Numbered from the stretch's first letter, positions 8,033 to 15,218 are shown. The stretch is 19,279 bases of DNA from Bacillota bacterium (GCA_017543805.1 JAFYFK010000112.1:1-19279); one strand, 5' to 3'. Notes: generated from the letters alone by a model not told the origin. A program made the numbers and translations.

Positions 8033-8914
8033 TCAGATGTTTGTGAACGCTTCGCGCTGGACCTGTTTGGCCTTCATATAGTTGTAATAAACTATAGCTC
8101 CGAGGACTATCACAACACCGATTATCGACACCGGTGTAAGCATCTCTTTGTAGACCACTGCTACAAGGATGGGATTGAGCACCGGCTCCAGAGCGGTGAG
8201 CAGGCTTGCGGTGACGGGATTGACCGTTTTGAAGCCCGCGGCAAGCAGGATGTTGGCAAGAGCCACCTGAAACACGCCGAAGCAGAGCACCGCGATCAGC
8301 GTTGACGAAGGAGCTCCGGCAATGTCCGTCCTGACAAGCCAGGGAAGCCCGACGAGGCCGCAGATGAAGTTCGTGACAAGCAGCGACGAGAACGCGTCCG
8401 AATCAGAGCGTGTGCCGAGCACGTAGAAGCTGGCGTAGCAGATTCCCGCTATGAGGCCCAGCAGATTGCCGAGCGCGTTTCCGCCGGAAAGGCTGTCGAT
8501 AAAGAAGAACACTATTCCGGCAAATATCAGCACGCAGGCGCGGATGTCCAGCTTGTCCGGCTTCTTTTTAAGTATAAACAGAGAGATCAAGATGACCCAG
8601 ATGGGCGAAGTGTATTCCAGAACTATGGCGTTTCCGGCTGTCGTAAGCTGCGTGGCGAAGGTAAAGATTATATGCGTCAGCGTCTGCGCCAGCGAGCACA
8701 GCAGCACGCGCGCGTTAAAGCGTATGCGGTGATGCGTCAGGAGCAGATACGGCAGCACTATGCAGAACGATATCATGTGCCTTGCCCCGTTTACAGCCAT
8801 CGCGTTCCAGGGGATCAGCTTTACGAAAAGTCCTCCGGTGCTGAAGATGATCCCGGAGAGTATGGTCAGCAGAGTGCCTCTTGTTCTTGCTTTTTCATCT
8901 ATTACAGGTATCAT
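8033..8914 (-). CDS. DMT-superfamily (EamA) transporter
   Basis: This 293-residue integral membrane protein has about ten hydrophobic helices in two EamA halves (about 10-140 and 150-285), the usual size for a drug/metabolite transporter. Recognisable pieces are GIIFSTGGLFVKLIPW in helix 1 and LEYTSPIWVILIS in the first half, matched by LLTALEPVLNPILVAVVYKE in the second. Such carriers export or import small metabolites; the substrate cannot be read from sequence. Its ATG overlaps the whiA stop as ATGA, so it is translationally coupled and is the last gene of the operon. The ribosome site is weak, consistent with coupling. A DMT carrier at this position is not a standard partner of the rapZ-whiA cluster. 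Confidence 0.9.
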   Translation of the reverse strand: MIPVIDEKARTRGTLLTILSGIIFSTGGLFVKLIPWNAMAVNGARHMISFCIVLPYLLLTHHRIRFNARVLLCSLAQTLTHIIFTFATQLTTAGNAIVLEYTSPIWVILISLFILKKKPDKLDIRACVLIFAGIVFFFIDSLSGGNALGNLLGLIAGICYASFYVLGTRSDSDAFSSLLVTNFICGLVGLPWLVRTDIAGAPSSTLIAVLCFGVFQVALANILLAAGFKTVNPVTASLLTALEPVLNPILVAVVYKEMLTPVSIIGVVIVLGAIVYYNYMKAKQVQREAFTNI

Positions 8915-9855
8915 TCTTTTTCCCGAAGTTCGTCAGCTATCCTGCTTATTTTTGCGAGTCTGTGGTTGAGGCCGGATTTTCCTATCGGAGGATCGCCGAG
9001 AGCGGCAAGGTCCGCGAGCGAAAGCTCCGGATTGTTAAGCCGCAGTTCGGCTGTCACGCGCAGCTTTTCCTGCAGAAAATCCAGCGTTTTTGTCCTCTGG
9101 ATATAACGTATGTCCGCAAGCTGTTTCTGAGCCACGTTGACTGTCTTGTCGAGGTTGGCGTTCTCGCAGTTGCTTATGCGGTTTGCGCGGTTCCGGACTT
9201 CCTTTGTGACCATCGTGTTCTGGAAATCCAGCAGCTGTCCGGACGCGCCTATCAGACCCAGGAAATCCGAGATCTGCTCCCCGTCCTTCATATAGACCAC
9301 ATATTTGCCGCGGCGTTCTGTTATGCCTGACCTTAGTCCCATCGACGAAATGAGTTTTTTTACGTCGTTAGCCATGTATCCGCTCGCGCAGCTGAGCTCC
9401 AGATGGTAGCCCCTGGCAGGATCGCTTACCGATCCGGCAGCGAGGAAGATGCCGCGCAGGGCCGCCTTTTTGCAGCAGCGCTTTTTGATTATTGACTGCG
9501 TAAGCCCGTCGGTAATGTAGTTGCTTCCCTCACGGATGCTGAGTATGCCGGTCTCGCGCAGTATGGCCTCGGCGTTCATGTCCGGGGTTATGTGCAGCGT
9601 AAACGAATGCCCCCTGGATATCGGGGCGTCGCTCATCGAAAGCGAGGTCTTGGCGCCGAAGTATTCCTTGATCGACGTAATGAAAAAACGCGCGACCGCG
9701 GGATTGTCCGTGGTCACCCTTATTCCCATCTTTCCGCCGCTTAAAGTTATGCTGCCCGCAAAGCGCAGGAACGACGCGATCTGCGCGAGCTGACAGCATT
9801 TTTTTTCGGTCTTGAGCGTGGTCAGTTCTTTTTTTGTGTCCGAAGAGAACGACAT
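8911..9855 (-). CDS. whiA: DNA-binding protein WhiA
   Basis: This 314-residue protein has the typical WhiA length and layout: an N-terminal region related to LAGLIDADG homing endonucleases (about 1-210) and a C-terminal helix-turn-helix region (about 220-310). Landmarks are the start MSFSSDTKKEL, GIFLAAGSVSDP, YHLELSC, the NRANRISNCENANLDKTVNVA helix-turn-helix region (about 224-245) and LSLADLAALGDPPIGKSG near the end. WhiA is a nucleoid-associated factor linked to cell division and chromosome segregation in Bacillota and to sporulation in Actinobacteria. The homing-endonuclease fold is expected to lack nuclease activity. It begins 3 bp after the rapZ stop. The usual neighbour yvcK does not separate it from rapZ here. 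Confidence 0.97.
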   Translation of the reverse strand: MSFSSDTKKELTTLKTEKKCCQLAQIASFLRFAGSITLSGGKMGIRVTTDNPAVARFFITSIKEYFGAKTSLSMSDAPISRGHSFTLHITPDMNAEAILRETGILSIREGSNYITDGLTQSIIKKRCCKKAALRGIFLAAGSVSDPARGYHLELSCASGYMANDVKKLISSMGLRSGITERRGKYVVYMKDGEQISDFLGLIGASGQLLDFQNTMVTKEVRNRANRISNCENANLDKTVNVAQKQLADIRYIQRTKTLDFLQEKLRVTAELRLNNPELSLADLAALGDPPIGKSGLNHRLAKISRIADELREKE

Positions 9856-9858
9856 GTT

Positions 9859-10707
9859 TTATTTTATATCCCTGTGGGTCGTGCTGATGTTGCGGCCGTT
9901 TTCCTTCAGTATGTCCGAAAGCTCGTTGGCCATGGTCACGCTCCTGTGCTGGCCACCCGTGCAGCCGAAGGCTACGACCAGATGGTACTTGCCCTCGTTG
10001 ATGAACGCCGGGATAGTGGATTCCAGCATGCCCGCGACAGTGTGGAGGAAGCGGTGCGACAGCTTGGAACGCATAACGTATTCCCTGACCTTTTTGTTGT
10101 TGCCGGTAAGCTTTTTGAGACTTGCGACATAGAAGGGGTTAGGAAGGAACCGTGTATCGAAAACGAAATCCGCCTCTGCCGGGATGCCGTTCTTGTAGCC
10201 GAAAGACATTATCTCCATGGTGAAGCTGTCGTTTTCGTCTGACTGGAGGAGACTCTTTATCTGCTTGTTGAGCCCCGCGGTCTTGAGGCCGGTGGTATCG
10301 ATGACGAAAGACGCCTTCTTCTTGATATCCCCGAGCTTCTCCTTTTCCCTCGCTATGCCTTCAGCGATGCTTCCGCCGTTTGACATCGGGTGTATGCGGC
10401 GGGTCTCCTTATAGCGGCGCAGCAGGGTCTGGTCCGACGCCTCAAGGTACATGATGCGGTAGCTGACCCCGGCCTTTTCGAGCTCTTCGAGACTTGTCAG
10501 AAGATCCTCAAAAAACAGGCCGCCGCGGATATCCACGACAAAAGCAGCCTTATCGATCTCCGCCCCGCTGCTTCCGGCAAGGCTTACGAATTCTGTCATA
10601 AGGCGCGGAGGCATATTGTCCACGCAGTAGTACCCGAGATCTTCCAGGCAGTTGACAGCCTGGCTCTTTCCGGCTCCCGAAAGACCGGTCACTATCATTA
10701 ACTCCAA
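9859..10707 (-). CDS. rapZ: RapZ/YvcJ family nucleotide-binding protein
   Basis: This 282-residue protein matches the RapZ/YvcJ family. It has a P-loop GLSGAGKS (8-15), the GYYCVDNMPP motif just after it, and the C-terminal signature FGCTGGQHRSV. In Escherichia coli RapZ is an RNase E adaptor controlling GlmZ and glucosamine-6-phosphate synthesis. In Bacillota YvcJ binds and hydrolyses nucleotides and its role is less clear. The chosen start is TTG at 10707. It has AAGGAA five bases upstream and gives MELMIVTGLSG, matching the usual family N-terminus. The alternative ATG at 10698 overlaps the upstream stop as TAATG but would remove three residues of the first strand. It overlaps the PHP gene by 10 nt. 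Confidence 0.95.
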   Translation of the reverse strand: MELMIVTGLSGAGKSQAVNCLEDLGYYCVDNMPPRLMTEFVSLAGSSGAEIDKAAFVVDIRGGLFFEDLLTSLEELEKAGVSYRIMYLEASDQTLLRRYKETRRIHPMSNGGSIAEGIAREKEKLGDIKKKASFVIDTTGLKTAGLNKQIKSLLQSDENDSFTMEIMSFGYKNGIPAEADFVFDTRFLPNPFYVASLKKLTGNNKKVREYVMRSKLSHRFLHTVAGMLESTIPAFINEGKYHLVVAFGCTGGQHRSVTMANELSDILKENGRNISTTHRDIK

Positions 10708-11450
10708 TAGAATTCCTTTCTCAGGTTGATTATCCTTGACGGGTCGAGCCCGGCTTCCTCAGCGCGCGCGATAGCCTTGTCCGCCGCCCCTACATCCTGC
10801 GGAGTGTGGGCGTCGCTGCTGATTATGAATTTTACGTCATAACGCATGGCCTGCTTTATTCCTTCGACTGTAAGGCAGCCGTGGCGGTTGTTGATCTCCA
10901 GCAGCGTCTCGGTCCCGCGGCAGGCGGACGCGATGGCGTCTATGTCGAAGCTAGCCTTGGCCCCCGGGTGGCTTATCACATCGATCTTGTTGACGTCAAG
11001 CGCGTTGAGAACAAGGTCGGTATTGTGTATCATGGCGCGCTGCGCGGATCGGCCGGTAACGCTGTACCACCAGCCTCCGGCGTGGGTCGCCACAGAGCGG
11101 AACGGCGCTTCCCCGAGCACTCCGAAGTGATATCCTGCGATAATGTAATCGAAAAGCTTAAGATCCTCCGGCGCGACGTCAAGACGCCCGGAAAAGTTGA
11201 TGATATTGGCTTCGACGCCGAGGCGAAGATCCAGCTCCGGGTGGAGCTCCCTGGACCTGGCCAGATCGAGCCGCATCTCCGGGATCTTCTTCATATCTAT
11301 GCCGTAGCCTATATGCCCCGGGCCGTGGTCGGAAATGCCGAGGATCTTTAAGCCGGCCGCGACCGCGGCAGCGGCATTGTCCTCGATGCTGCCCTTGCCG
11401 TGGGAATAAGTAGTATGCGTATGGATGTCGTAATAAAGTTTACTCTCCAA
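10698..11450 (-). CDS. PHP-domain metal-dependent hydrolase
   Basis: This 250-residue protein has the polymerase-and-histidinol-phosphatase fold. Visible metal-binding motifs are HTHTTYSHGKG near residue 10, ISDHGPGH (about 39-46), GVEANI, ISHPGAK and SSDAHTP near the C-terminus. The family (YcdX-like) contains trinuclear-metal phosphatases and phosphoesterases; the substrate is unknown. It sits between murB and rapZ, a frequent arrangement in Clostridia. The start is TTG with GGAGGTCAGGA upstream. It overlaps murB by 11 nt upstream and rapZ by 10 nt downstream, pointing to tight translational coupling. Confidence 0.9.
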   Translation of the reverse strand: MESKLYYDIHTHTTYSHGKGSIEDNAAAAVAAGLKILGISDHGPGHIGYGIDMKKIPEMRLDLARSRELHPELDLRLGVEANIINFSGRLDVAPEDLKLFDYIIAGYHFGVLGEAPFRSVATHAGGWWYSVTGRSAQRAMIHNTDLVLNALDVNKIDVISHPGAKASFDIDAIASACRGTETLLEINNRHGCLTVEGIKQAMRYDVKFIISSDAHTPQDVGAADKAIARAEEAGLDPSRIINLRKEFYWS

Positions 11451-12378
11451 TTATCCTGACCTCCGGTTCCAGAAGGACTCCGTATTTATCCATAACGGTC
11501 TCGCGGATCACATGCATAAGATCAAGAACGTCTGTCGCTGTGGCTCCGCCCGCGTTTATAAGAAAACCCGCATGCAGCTCGGAGACCTGTGCGCCGCCCA
11601 CAGTAAGGCCTTTGAGCCCCGCGTCTTCAATGAGCTTTCCGGCGAAATGACCCTCGGGACGCTTAAAAAAACTGCCCGCGCTCGGATAGCTCAGAGGCTG
11701 CTTCGTCGTGCGTTTTTCGGTAAGCTCCGCTATCTTAGCGTCTATCTCGTCCTGTTTCCCGAACGGCAGCTCGAAACTTACGGAAAGTATGGTCTCGCCG
11801 TTTTCCATGTATACGCTGTGACGGTAGGAAAGATCCATTTCCTCAACGTCCCTCACGATAATGTTTCCGTTCCGGTCGACAGATCTTGCCGAGGAGACAA
11901 AGTCCTTCATCTCCCCGCCGTACGCCCCGGCGTTCATAAACAGGCCGCCTCCTACCGAACCCGGAATTCCTGTCGCGAATTCAAGACCTGTGTATCCGGC
12001 GGACGAAACCAGCTTTGCCGCGTGAGCGAGCTTTGCTCCCGCGCCGGCGGTCATGCGGATAAAGTACGGAAGCTGCGCGCCTTCGGCGAACGGGTCGAGC
12101 GGGCTGCCCGGAAGAGTCTCGAACGAAATATCGGCGAGTCCTGCGCCTATATGCACGACCGCGCCGTCGTAACCTTTATCGGAGAAGAGCACGTTTGAGC
12201 CGTTGCCGAGCACCATGTACTCCGCTCCGCGGGAATTCAGCGTTTCAAGTACAAATAAAAGCTGCTCCAGGGAACCGGGTTCCGCCAGCAGCGCGGCGTT
12301 CCCGCCGCAGCGGAAGCTGGAATAAGCAGCCATGGAGCAATTTTCGATAAGCCGGTCTTCGCCGAGCCGGCCGAGCAA
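11440..12378 (-). CDS. murB: UDP-N-acetylenolpyruvoylglucosamine reductase MurB
   Basis: MurB reduces UDP-GlcNAc-enolpyruvate to UDP-MurNAc with NADPH and FAD in the cytoplasmic stage of peptidoglycan synthesis. The FAD-binding segments are present (SSFRCGGNAALL; LGNGSNVLF at 57-65; GLEFATGIPGSVGG). The catalytic region includes YRHSVY (Y185, R186), the loop YPSAGSFFKRP with S236, and a terminal LEPEVRIIG glutamate. This matches the shorter type II enzymes. A roughly 20-residue insertion rich in Pro and Ser lies near 88-108. The coordinates use the first conventional start (TTG at 12378), which has no ribosome site. A better-supported start is ATT at 12403-12405: GGAGGTG lies 7 nt before it and it overlaps the upstream TAA. 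It adds nine residues (MNYSDIRKE), making 321. Confidence 0.95.
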   Translation of the reverse strand: MLGRLGEDRLIENCSMAAYSSFRCGGNAALLAEPGSLEQLLFVLETLNSRGAEYMVLGNGSNVLFSDKGYDGAVVHIGAGLADISFETLPGSPLDPFAEGAQLPYFIRMTAGAGAKLAHAAKLVSSAGYTGLEFATGIPGSVGGGLFMNAGAYGGEMKDFVSSARSVDRNGNIIVRDVEEMDLSYRHSVYMENGETILSVSFELPFGKQDEIDAKIAELTEKRTTKQPLSYPSAGSFFKRPEGHFAGKLIEDAGLKGLTVGGAQVSELHAGFLINAGGATATDVLDLMHVIRETVMDKYGVLLEPEVRIIGE

Positions 12379-12400
12379 TTCTTTTCTTATATCCGAATAA

Positions 12401-13135
12401 TTAATTTTCGTTCACCTCCGCGGCTCTGCGGTTCAGCTGCAGCACGGCTTCGGCGCGGTTTAAGACGCTGCGCTCCAGCATGCCTTCAAAGGCTTCATAC
12501 TCACCCTTGTTTACGTACGCGTCGATCATCTTATTGTATTCTATGTCGCCCACTGTAAGCGACGGCAGCGGATAGCCCTCCCTGATGAGGCAGTATGCCA
12601 GCAGAAGCCCCGCCATCACAGGCGTATCCTTTCCAAAGGGATACAGGCGGCAGAACTCCAGGTGCAGCATGGCCGCCCACTTTAAAGCAGGCGTAACTCG
12701 CCTCTCCTGCACTGCCCTGCGGAGCAGTCCGTCAGTCTCGGCCGCGATGTTTTTATAGAACGGCGGAATGTGGTTCCACTCGTAGACCACGGGGTCGTCA
12801 GCGCGGAATTCCGGCGCATAACCGAGGAGCATGCCTCCCCAGCGGCGCAGAAGCTTGACGTCGGCGCTGCTGTCCATCTCGGCGCAGCTGCGCATGTCCT
12901 TATAGACCGCAGAATAGCCGGTAATGAAATTGTACGCATCAATAGGAGCATCCTCGACGATCTTTCCGTCGAGGATGTCTACGATAACTCTTTTTTCAAC
13001 TGCTTCGCCCATTATGCGCAGAGAGGAATAAAGCCAGTACCAGAGGTCGCTCTGCTCCAGCCAAATACGGAACTCGCGGTTTACGACGCCAAGCTCGCGC
13101 ATCTCTTTAATTTTCCGGTCTATAAGCTCCTGCAT
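12401..13135 (-). CDS. Degenerate Fic-fold protein, probably non-catalytic
   Basis: This 244-residue, probably cytoplasmic protein shows the Fic fold layout. A helix at 35-60 (SSLRIMGE, DILDGK) resembles the inhibitory helix and following turn. The DAYNFITGYSAV helix matches the usual N-H-x-x-A helix. Residues 158-190 (HLEFCRLYPFGKDTP...GLLLAYCLIREGYP) occupy the position of the active-site loop HPFxxGNGRxxR. The catalytic His is Tyr165, and the G-N-G-R residues are replaced by K-D-T-P. The inhibitory glutamate of SxxIEGN is Met42. Fic enzymes transfer AMP or other groups from nucleotides to protein hydroxyls; this one is unlikely to do so. It lies 44 bp after the PspC gene and its stop overlaps the probable murB start. 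No ribosome site precedes the ATG; a 12-bp palindrome lies there instead. The fold call rests on motif spacing, so confidence is moderate. Confidence 0.7.
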   Translation of the reverse strand: MQELIDRKIKEMRELGVVNREFRIWLEQSDLWYWLYSSLRIMGEAVEKRVIVDILDGKIVEDAPIDAYNFITGYSAVYKDMRSCAEMDSSADVKLLRRWGGMLLGYAPEFRADDPVVYEWNHIPPFYKNIAAETDGLLRRAVQERRVTPALKWAAMLHLEFCRLYPFGKDTPVMAGLLLAYCLIREGYPLPSLTVGDIEYNKMIDAYVNKGEYEAFEGMLERSVLNRAEAVLQLNRRAAEVNEN

Positions 13136-13136
13136 A

Positions 13137-13148
13137 ATGATCGATCAT
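13137..13148. promoter_or_regulatory. 12-bp perfect palindrome at the start of the Fic-like gene
   Basis: ATGATCGATCAT is its own reverse complement. It ends one base before the Fic-like ATG (13135), where a Shine-Dalgarno sequence would be expected. A bound protein, or an RNA hairpin with very little loop, could limit expression. It could also be chance. Confidence 0.3.
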
Positions 13149-13179
13149 ATATCGGGTTAAGGCTCCCCGAACGGAAACG

Positions 13180-13887
13180 TTACTTTCTTCTTATAAGGAA
13201 ATACAATCCGGCCGCGATAAGAAGGACAGCAAAGAGAAGCGTCGAACTTATACGTGGTATAAAGTATTTTAACAGAATCAGCCCGCCTATTGCAACGAGG
13301 ATAATGCCTAATGTCCTGCTGTCGCGGACGGCGTTGGCGCTGCGCTGCTGCGTATTGCCGTGATTCTGGCCGGGATTCGGGATATTGAAGTGACGGGTCT
13401 CCTGGGCGGGACGTTCAGCCTTCGGGGCTTCCTGCCCGGGCGCTGCCGTTCTGAAAGTCTCAGCCCTGGGAGCCTCTCTCTTAGGAGCCTCCTGCTCCGG
13501 ACCGGCATAAGCTGCCCTTTCCTGATAGCTGACAGGTTCAGGTTCCTTTTCGGCCGCAGGCTTTGCCTCCGGCTGAACTTTCGGCTGAACCTCCTGCGCG
13601 GAATAGCTGTAGTTCTGATACGCGGTGTTCCTCTCCGCGGCGTACGGTCCGTTCTGCTGAGCAAAATACGCCCTGCGCGCCTCTTCCTCCTGGGCGGCCT
13701 TCAGCTCGTCCGGGATAAGGATGGCGCATACGATGTAGAGGATAAGCCCCGAACCGACAGCGATCGAAAGCAGCACAAACAGCAGCCTTACGATCAGGGA
13801 ATCGATTCCAAAGTATTCGGCAAGTCCCCCGCACACACCGAAAAGCACCTTATCCGTGCTCGATTTGCGTAGCCTTTTGATTTCCAT
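13180..13887 (-). CDS. PspC-domain membrane protein with LiaF-like C-terminal helices
   Basis: This 235-residue protein has an N-terminal PspC domain (about 3-62): KVLFGVCGGLAEYFGID, then a membrane helix (about 33-58) ending in AILIPDE. Residues 65-185 are a low-complexity Pro/Glu/Ala/Gln linker. The C-terminus (about 188-233) holds two hydrophobic helices (TLGIILVAIGGLILLKYF and LLFAVLLIAAGLYFLI) and a short RRK tail, like the membrane part of LiaI/LiaF-type proteins. PspC and LiaF families sense or transmit envelope stress. The start ATG has GGGGGA upstream and lies 28 bp after the GH25 gene. Its position in a wall-synthesis operon fits a role at the membrane, though the exact function is unknown. 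Confidence 0.85.
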   Translation of the reverse strand: MEIKRLRKSSTDKVLFGVCGGLAEYFGIDSLIVRLLFVLLSIAVGSGLILYIVCAILIPDELKAAQEEEARRAYFAQQNGPYAAERNTAYQNYSYSAQEVQPKVQPEAKPAAEKEPEPVSYQERAAYAGPEQEAPKREAPRAETFRTAAPGQEAPKAERPAQETRHFNIPNPGQNHGNTQQRSANAVRDSRTLGIILVAIGGLILLKYFIPRISSTLLFAVLLIAAGLYFLIRRK

Positions 13888-13915
13888 TGTTGTTCCCCCT
13901 GTTTAAAACTCTTTA

Positions 13916-14971
13916 TTAATGTTTGGCGCCGAAATCCTTCATGCTTATATTCAGGTCGACGTTGCCTTTTATTCCGCTGACGGAGCCCTGGTTGGTGTAC
14001 TGCCAGACGTTGAATTCGTACGGATAGTACGGCCTGTTGAAGTACTGGGCAAACCATTTCTCATAATCCGTCAGCCTGTCAAGCTCAAGCTCTTCCACAA
14101 ACCAGCGTATGGCGCAGTAGAGCATGGGCGTGTAGCCTTTTTCCTTTACGCGCTCACAGAAGGCGATCACGTAGTCGGTGCGCTCCGGAGCAGTAAGCCC
14201 TATGGTGCGCACATTGGATCCGCCGCTTCCGGCTTCTTCGATGTCGAGAACGATCGGCCAGGTAATATTGTACGGCCGGATAGTCTCCATAACGAAATCA
14301 GCCTCTTCGACGGCCTCTTCCTCGCTGATCGCCTGGGTCACGAAATAAATGCCCACAGCGACCCCGCTCTTGATGGCACCGGTCACGTTCTTTTCGAATT
14401 CCTTGTCCAGGACCAGCTTGCCGGACTCGTAGCCGCGGTATCCGAGGCGGATGAACGCGAATTTGACGCCGTCGGCGGCGACCTTCTCCCAGTCGATCTC
14501 GCCCTGGTAGCTGGAAACATCTATGCCCTTGACGGACTTTGTCTCGCCGTTTTCGACATATTCAAATTCCTTGTGCTTCGTCGAAAGACGGGTAAGATTG
14601 GTCCAGTCATGTTCGCACAGAGGCAGATCCTTGTTGATCGGCGTGTAGGTGAACTTGCCGCTGGACGATTTGTAAAGTATAAGGTCCGGGAATATGCGCT
14701 GCGCAAGCTCCCACATGGAGCTGCTGGTATCCATCTCCGAGGTGAGTTCGTCCGCGCTTATAGTCGCAGTCTCCGCTGCGTCCTCAGCCTCGGAAACGGG
14801 GTCCGTATCGGACGGAGGCACTGCGCCGTCCGGTTTTGCGCTGACGGTGCTTTCCGCGGGCTGCCCGGAGGACTGATCCTTCCAGCCCGTCGGCATGCCG
14901 CCGCAGGCCGCCAGGGACATTACCATGGCGATGCTGAGCAGACATGCAGTTATTCTGTTTATCTTCTTCAT
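13916..14971 (-). CDS. GH25 lysozyme-family lipoprotein
   Basis: This 351-residue exported lipoprotein has a signal peptide with lipobox LAAC (lipidated Cys at 23), then an acidic Ser/Pro/Thr-rich spacer to about residue 85. The glycoside hydrolase family 25 domain covers about 148-347. It starts KGIDVSSYQGEIDWEKV and continues with FAFIRLGYRGYESG, the catalytic strand VLDIEEAG and the terminal FNVWQYTNQGSVSG...DLN. GH25 enzymes cleave N-acetylmuramyl bonds in peptidoglycan, here presumably at the outer face of the membrane. A segment at about 85-145 between spacer and catalytic domain is not recognised. The ATG has AGGAAA five bases upstream. It is the first gene after the promoter at 15057-15085, so a wall hydrolase is co-expressed with MurB and WhiA. 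Confidence 0.93.
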   Translation of the reverse strand: MKKINRITACLLSIAMVMSLAACGGMPTGWKDQSSGQPAESTVSAKPDGAVPPSDTDPVSEAEDAAETATISADELTSEMDTSSSMWELAQRIFPDLILYKSSSGKFTYTPINKDLPLCEHDWTNLTRLSTKHKEFEYVENGETKSVKGIDVSSYQGEIDWEKVAADGVKFAFIRLGYRGYESGKLVLDKEFEKNVTGAIKSGVAVGIYFVTQAISEEEAVEEADFVMETIRPYNITWPIVLDIEEAGSGGSNVRTIGLTAPERTDYVIAFCERVKEKGYTPMLYCAIRWFVEELELDRLTDYEKWFAQYFNRPYYPYEFNVWQYTNQGSVSGIKGNVDLNISMKDFGAKH

Positions 14972-14980
14972 CTATTTCCT

Positions 14981-14999
14981 GCCGGAAAGCCGCTCCGGC
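14981..14999 (-). promoter_or_regulatory. Leader hairpin abutting the GH25 ribosome site
   Basis: In the mRNA, GCCGGA (14994-14999) can pair with TCCGGC (14981-14986) around a 7-base loop. The stem ends directly at the AGGAAA ribosome site (14975-14980). A second leader hairpin, GCGCC-CTGAA-GGCGC, lies at about 15022-15036. They may tune translation; there is no U-tract, so they are not terminators. Confidence 0.35.
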
Positions 15000-15056
15000 T
15001 GCCTATTCATTTTGAGATCCGCGCCTTCAGGGCGCTCTACCGCTTCTGACATGCCA

Positions 15057-15085
15057 TTGTACCATAGTTTTTGTGTAGATTGAAT
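15057..15085 (-). promoter_or_regulatory. Extended -10 promoter of the GH25-to-DMT operon
   Basis: The minus strand reads TGG-TACAAT with the -10 at 15057-15062 and the extended TG just before it. A weak -35 (TTCAAT, 15080-15085) is 17 bp upstream. Transcription would start near 15050, giving a leader of about 80 nt before the GH25 ATG. Confidence 0.6.
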
Positions 15086-15089
15086 AAAG

Positions 15090-15103
15090 TTATTGCAATA
15101 ACA
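15090..15103. promoter_or_regulatory. Perfect 14-bp palindrome, candidate operator
   Basis: GTTATTGCAATAAC is its own reverse complement. It lies 4 bp upstream of the -35 of the GH25 promoter, between the two divergent transcription units (centre about -47 relative to the leftward start). Such symmetry and position fit binding by a dimeric regulator; which regulator is unknown. Confidence 0.5.
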
Positions 15104-15209
15104 CAGTGAACTCAGATAAGTGAATGCCGCTGCCGCTATAACTATAAGCAATTCCACTCACAAAGATCAATCATCTGTATATTATAATGTTATTATTTCC
15201 GTGATTTTA
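15104..15209. other. Remainder of the divergent intergenic region
   Basis: The gene-free stretch 14972-15295 is 324 bp and holds both promoters, the palindrome and the GH25 leader hairpins. The rest, 15104-15209, is A+T-rich with no credible gene or RNA. A 61-codon minus-strand frame starting GTG at 15157 begins upstream of the mapped promoter and lacks a ribosome site. Confidence 0.5.
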
Positions 15210-15218
15210 TGCTATACT
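15210..15218 (+). promoter_or_regulatory. Extended -10 promoter of the propeller/HD-GYP gene
   Basis: TG-C-TATACT (15210-15218) is an extended -10 element, with only a weak A/T-rich -35 (ttatta) 17 bp upstream of the TATACT. The start would be near 15225, giving a leader of about 70 nt. The leader contains a small hairpin CCCGT-GTAT-ACGGG at 15246-15259. Confidence 0.6.

Noticed and set aside
13919..15049. 376-codon plus-strand frame opposite the GH25 gene
   Set aside because: The opposite strand encodes a well-recognised GH25 lipoprotein; the long frame is a by-product of its codon composition and shows no domain.
14972..15157. 61-codon minus-strand frame upstream of the GH25 gene
   Set aside because: It starts with GTG upstream of the likely transcription start, has no ribosome site and crosses the promoter and the 14-bp palindrome.
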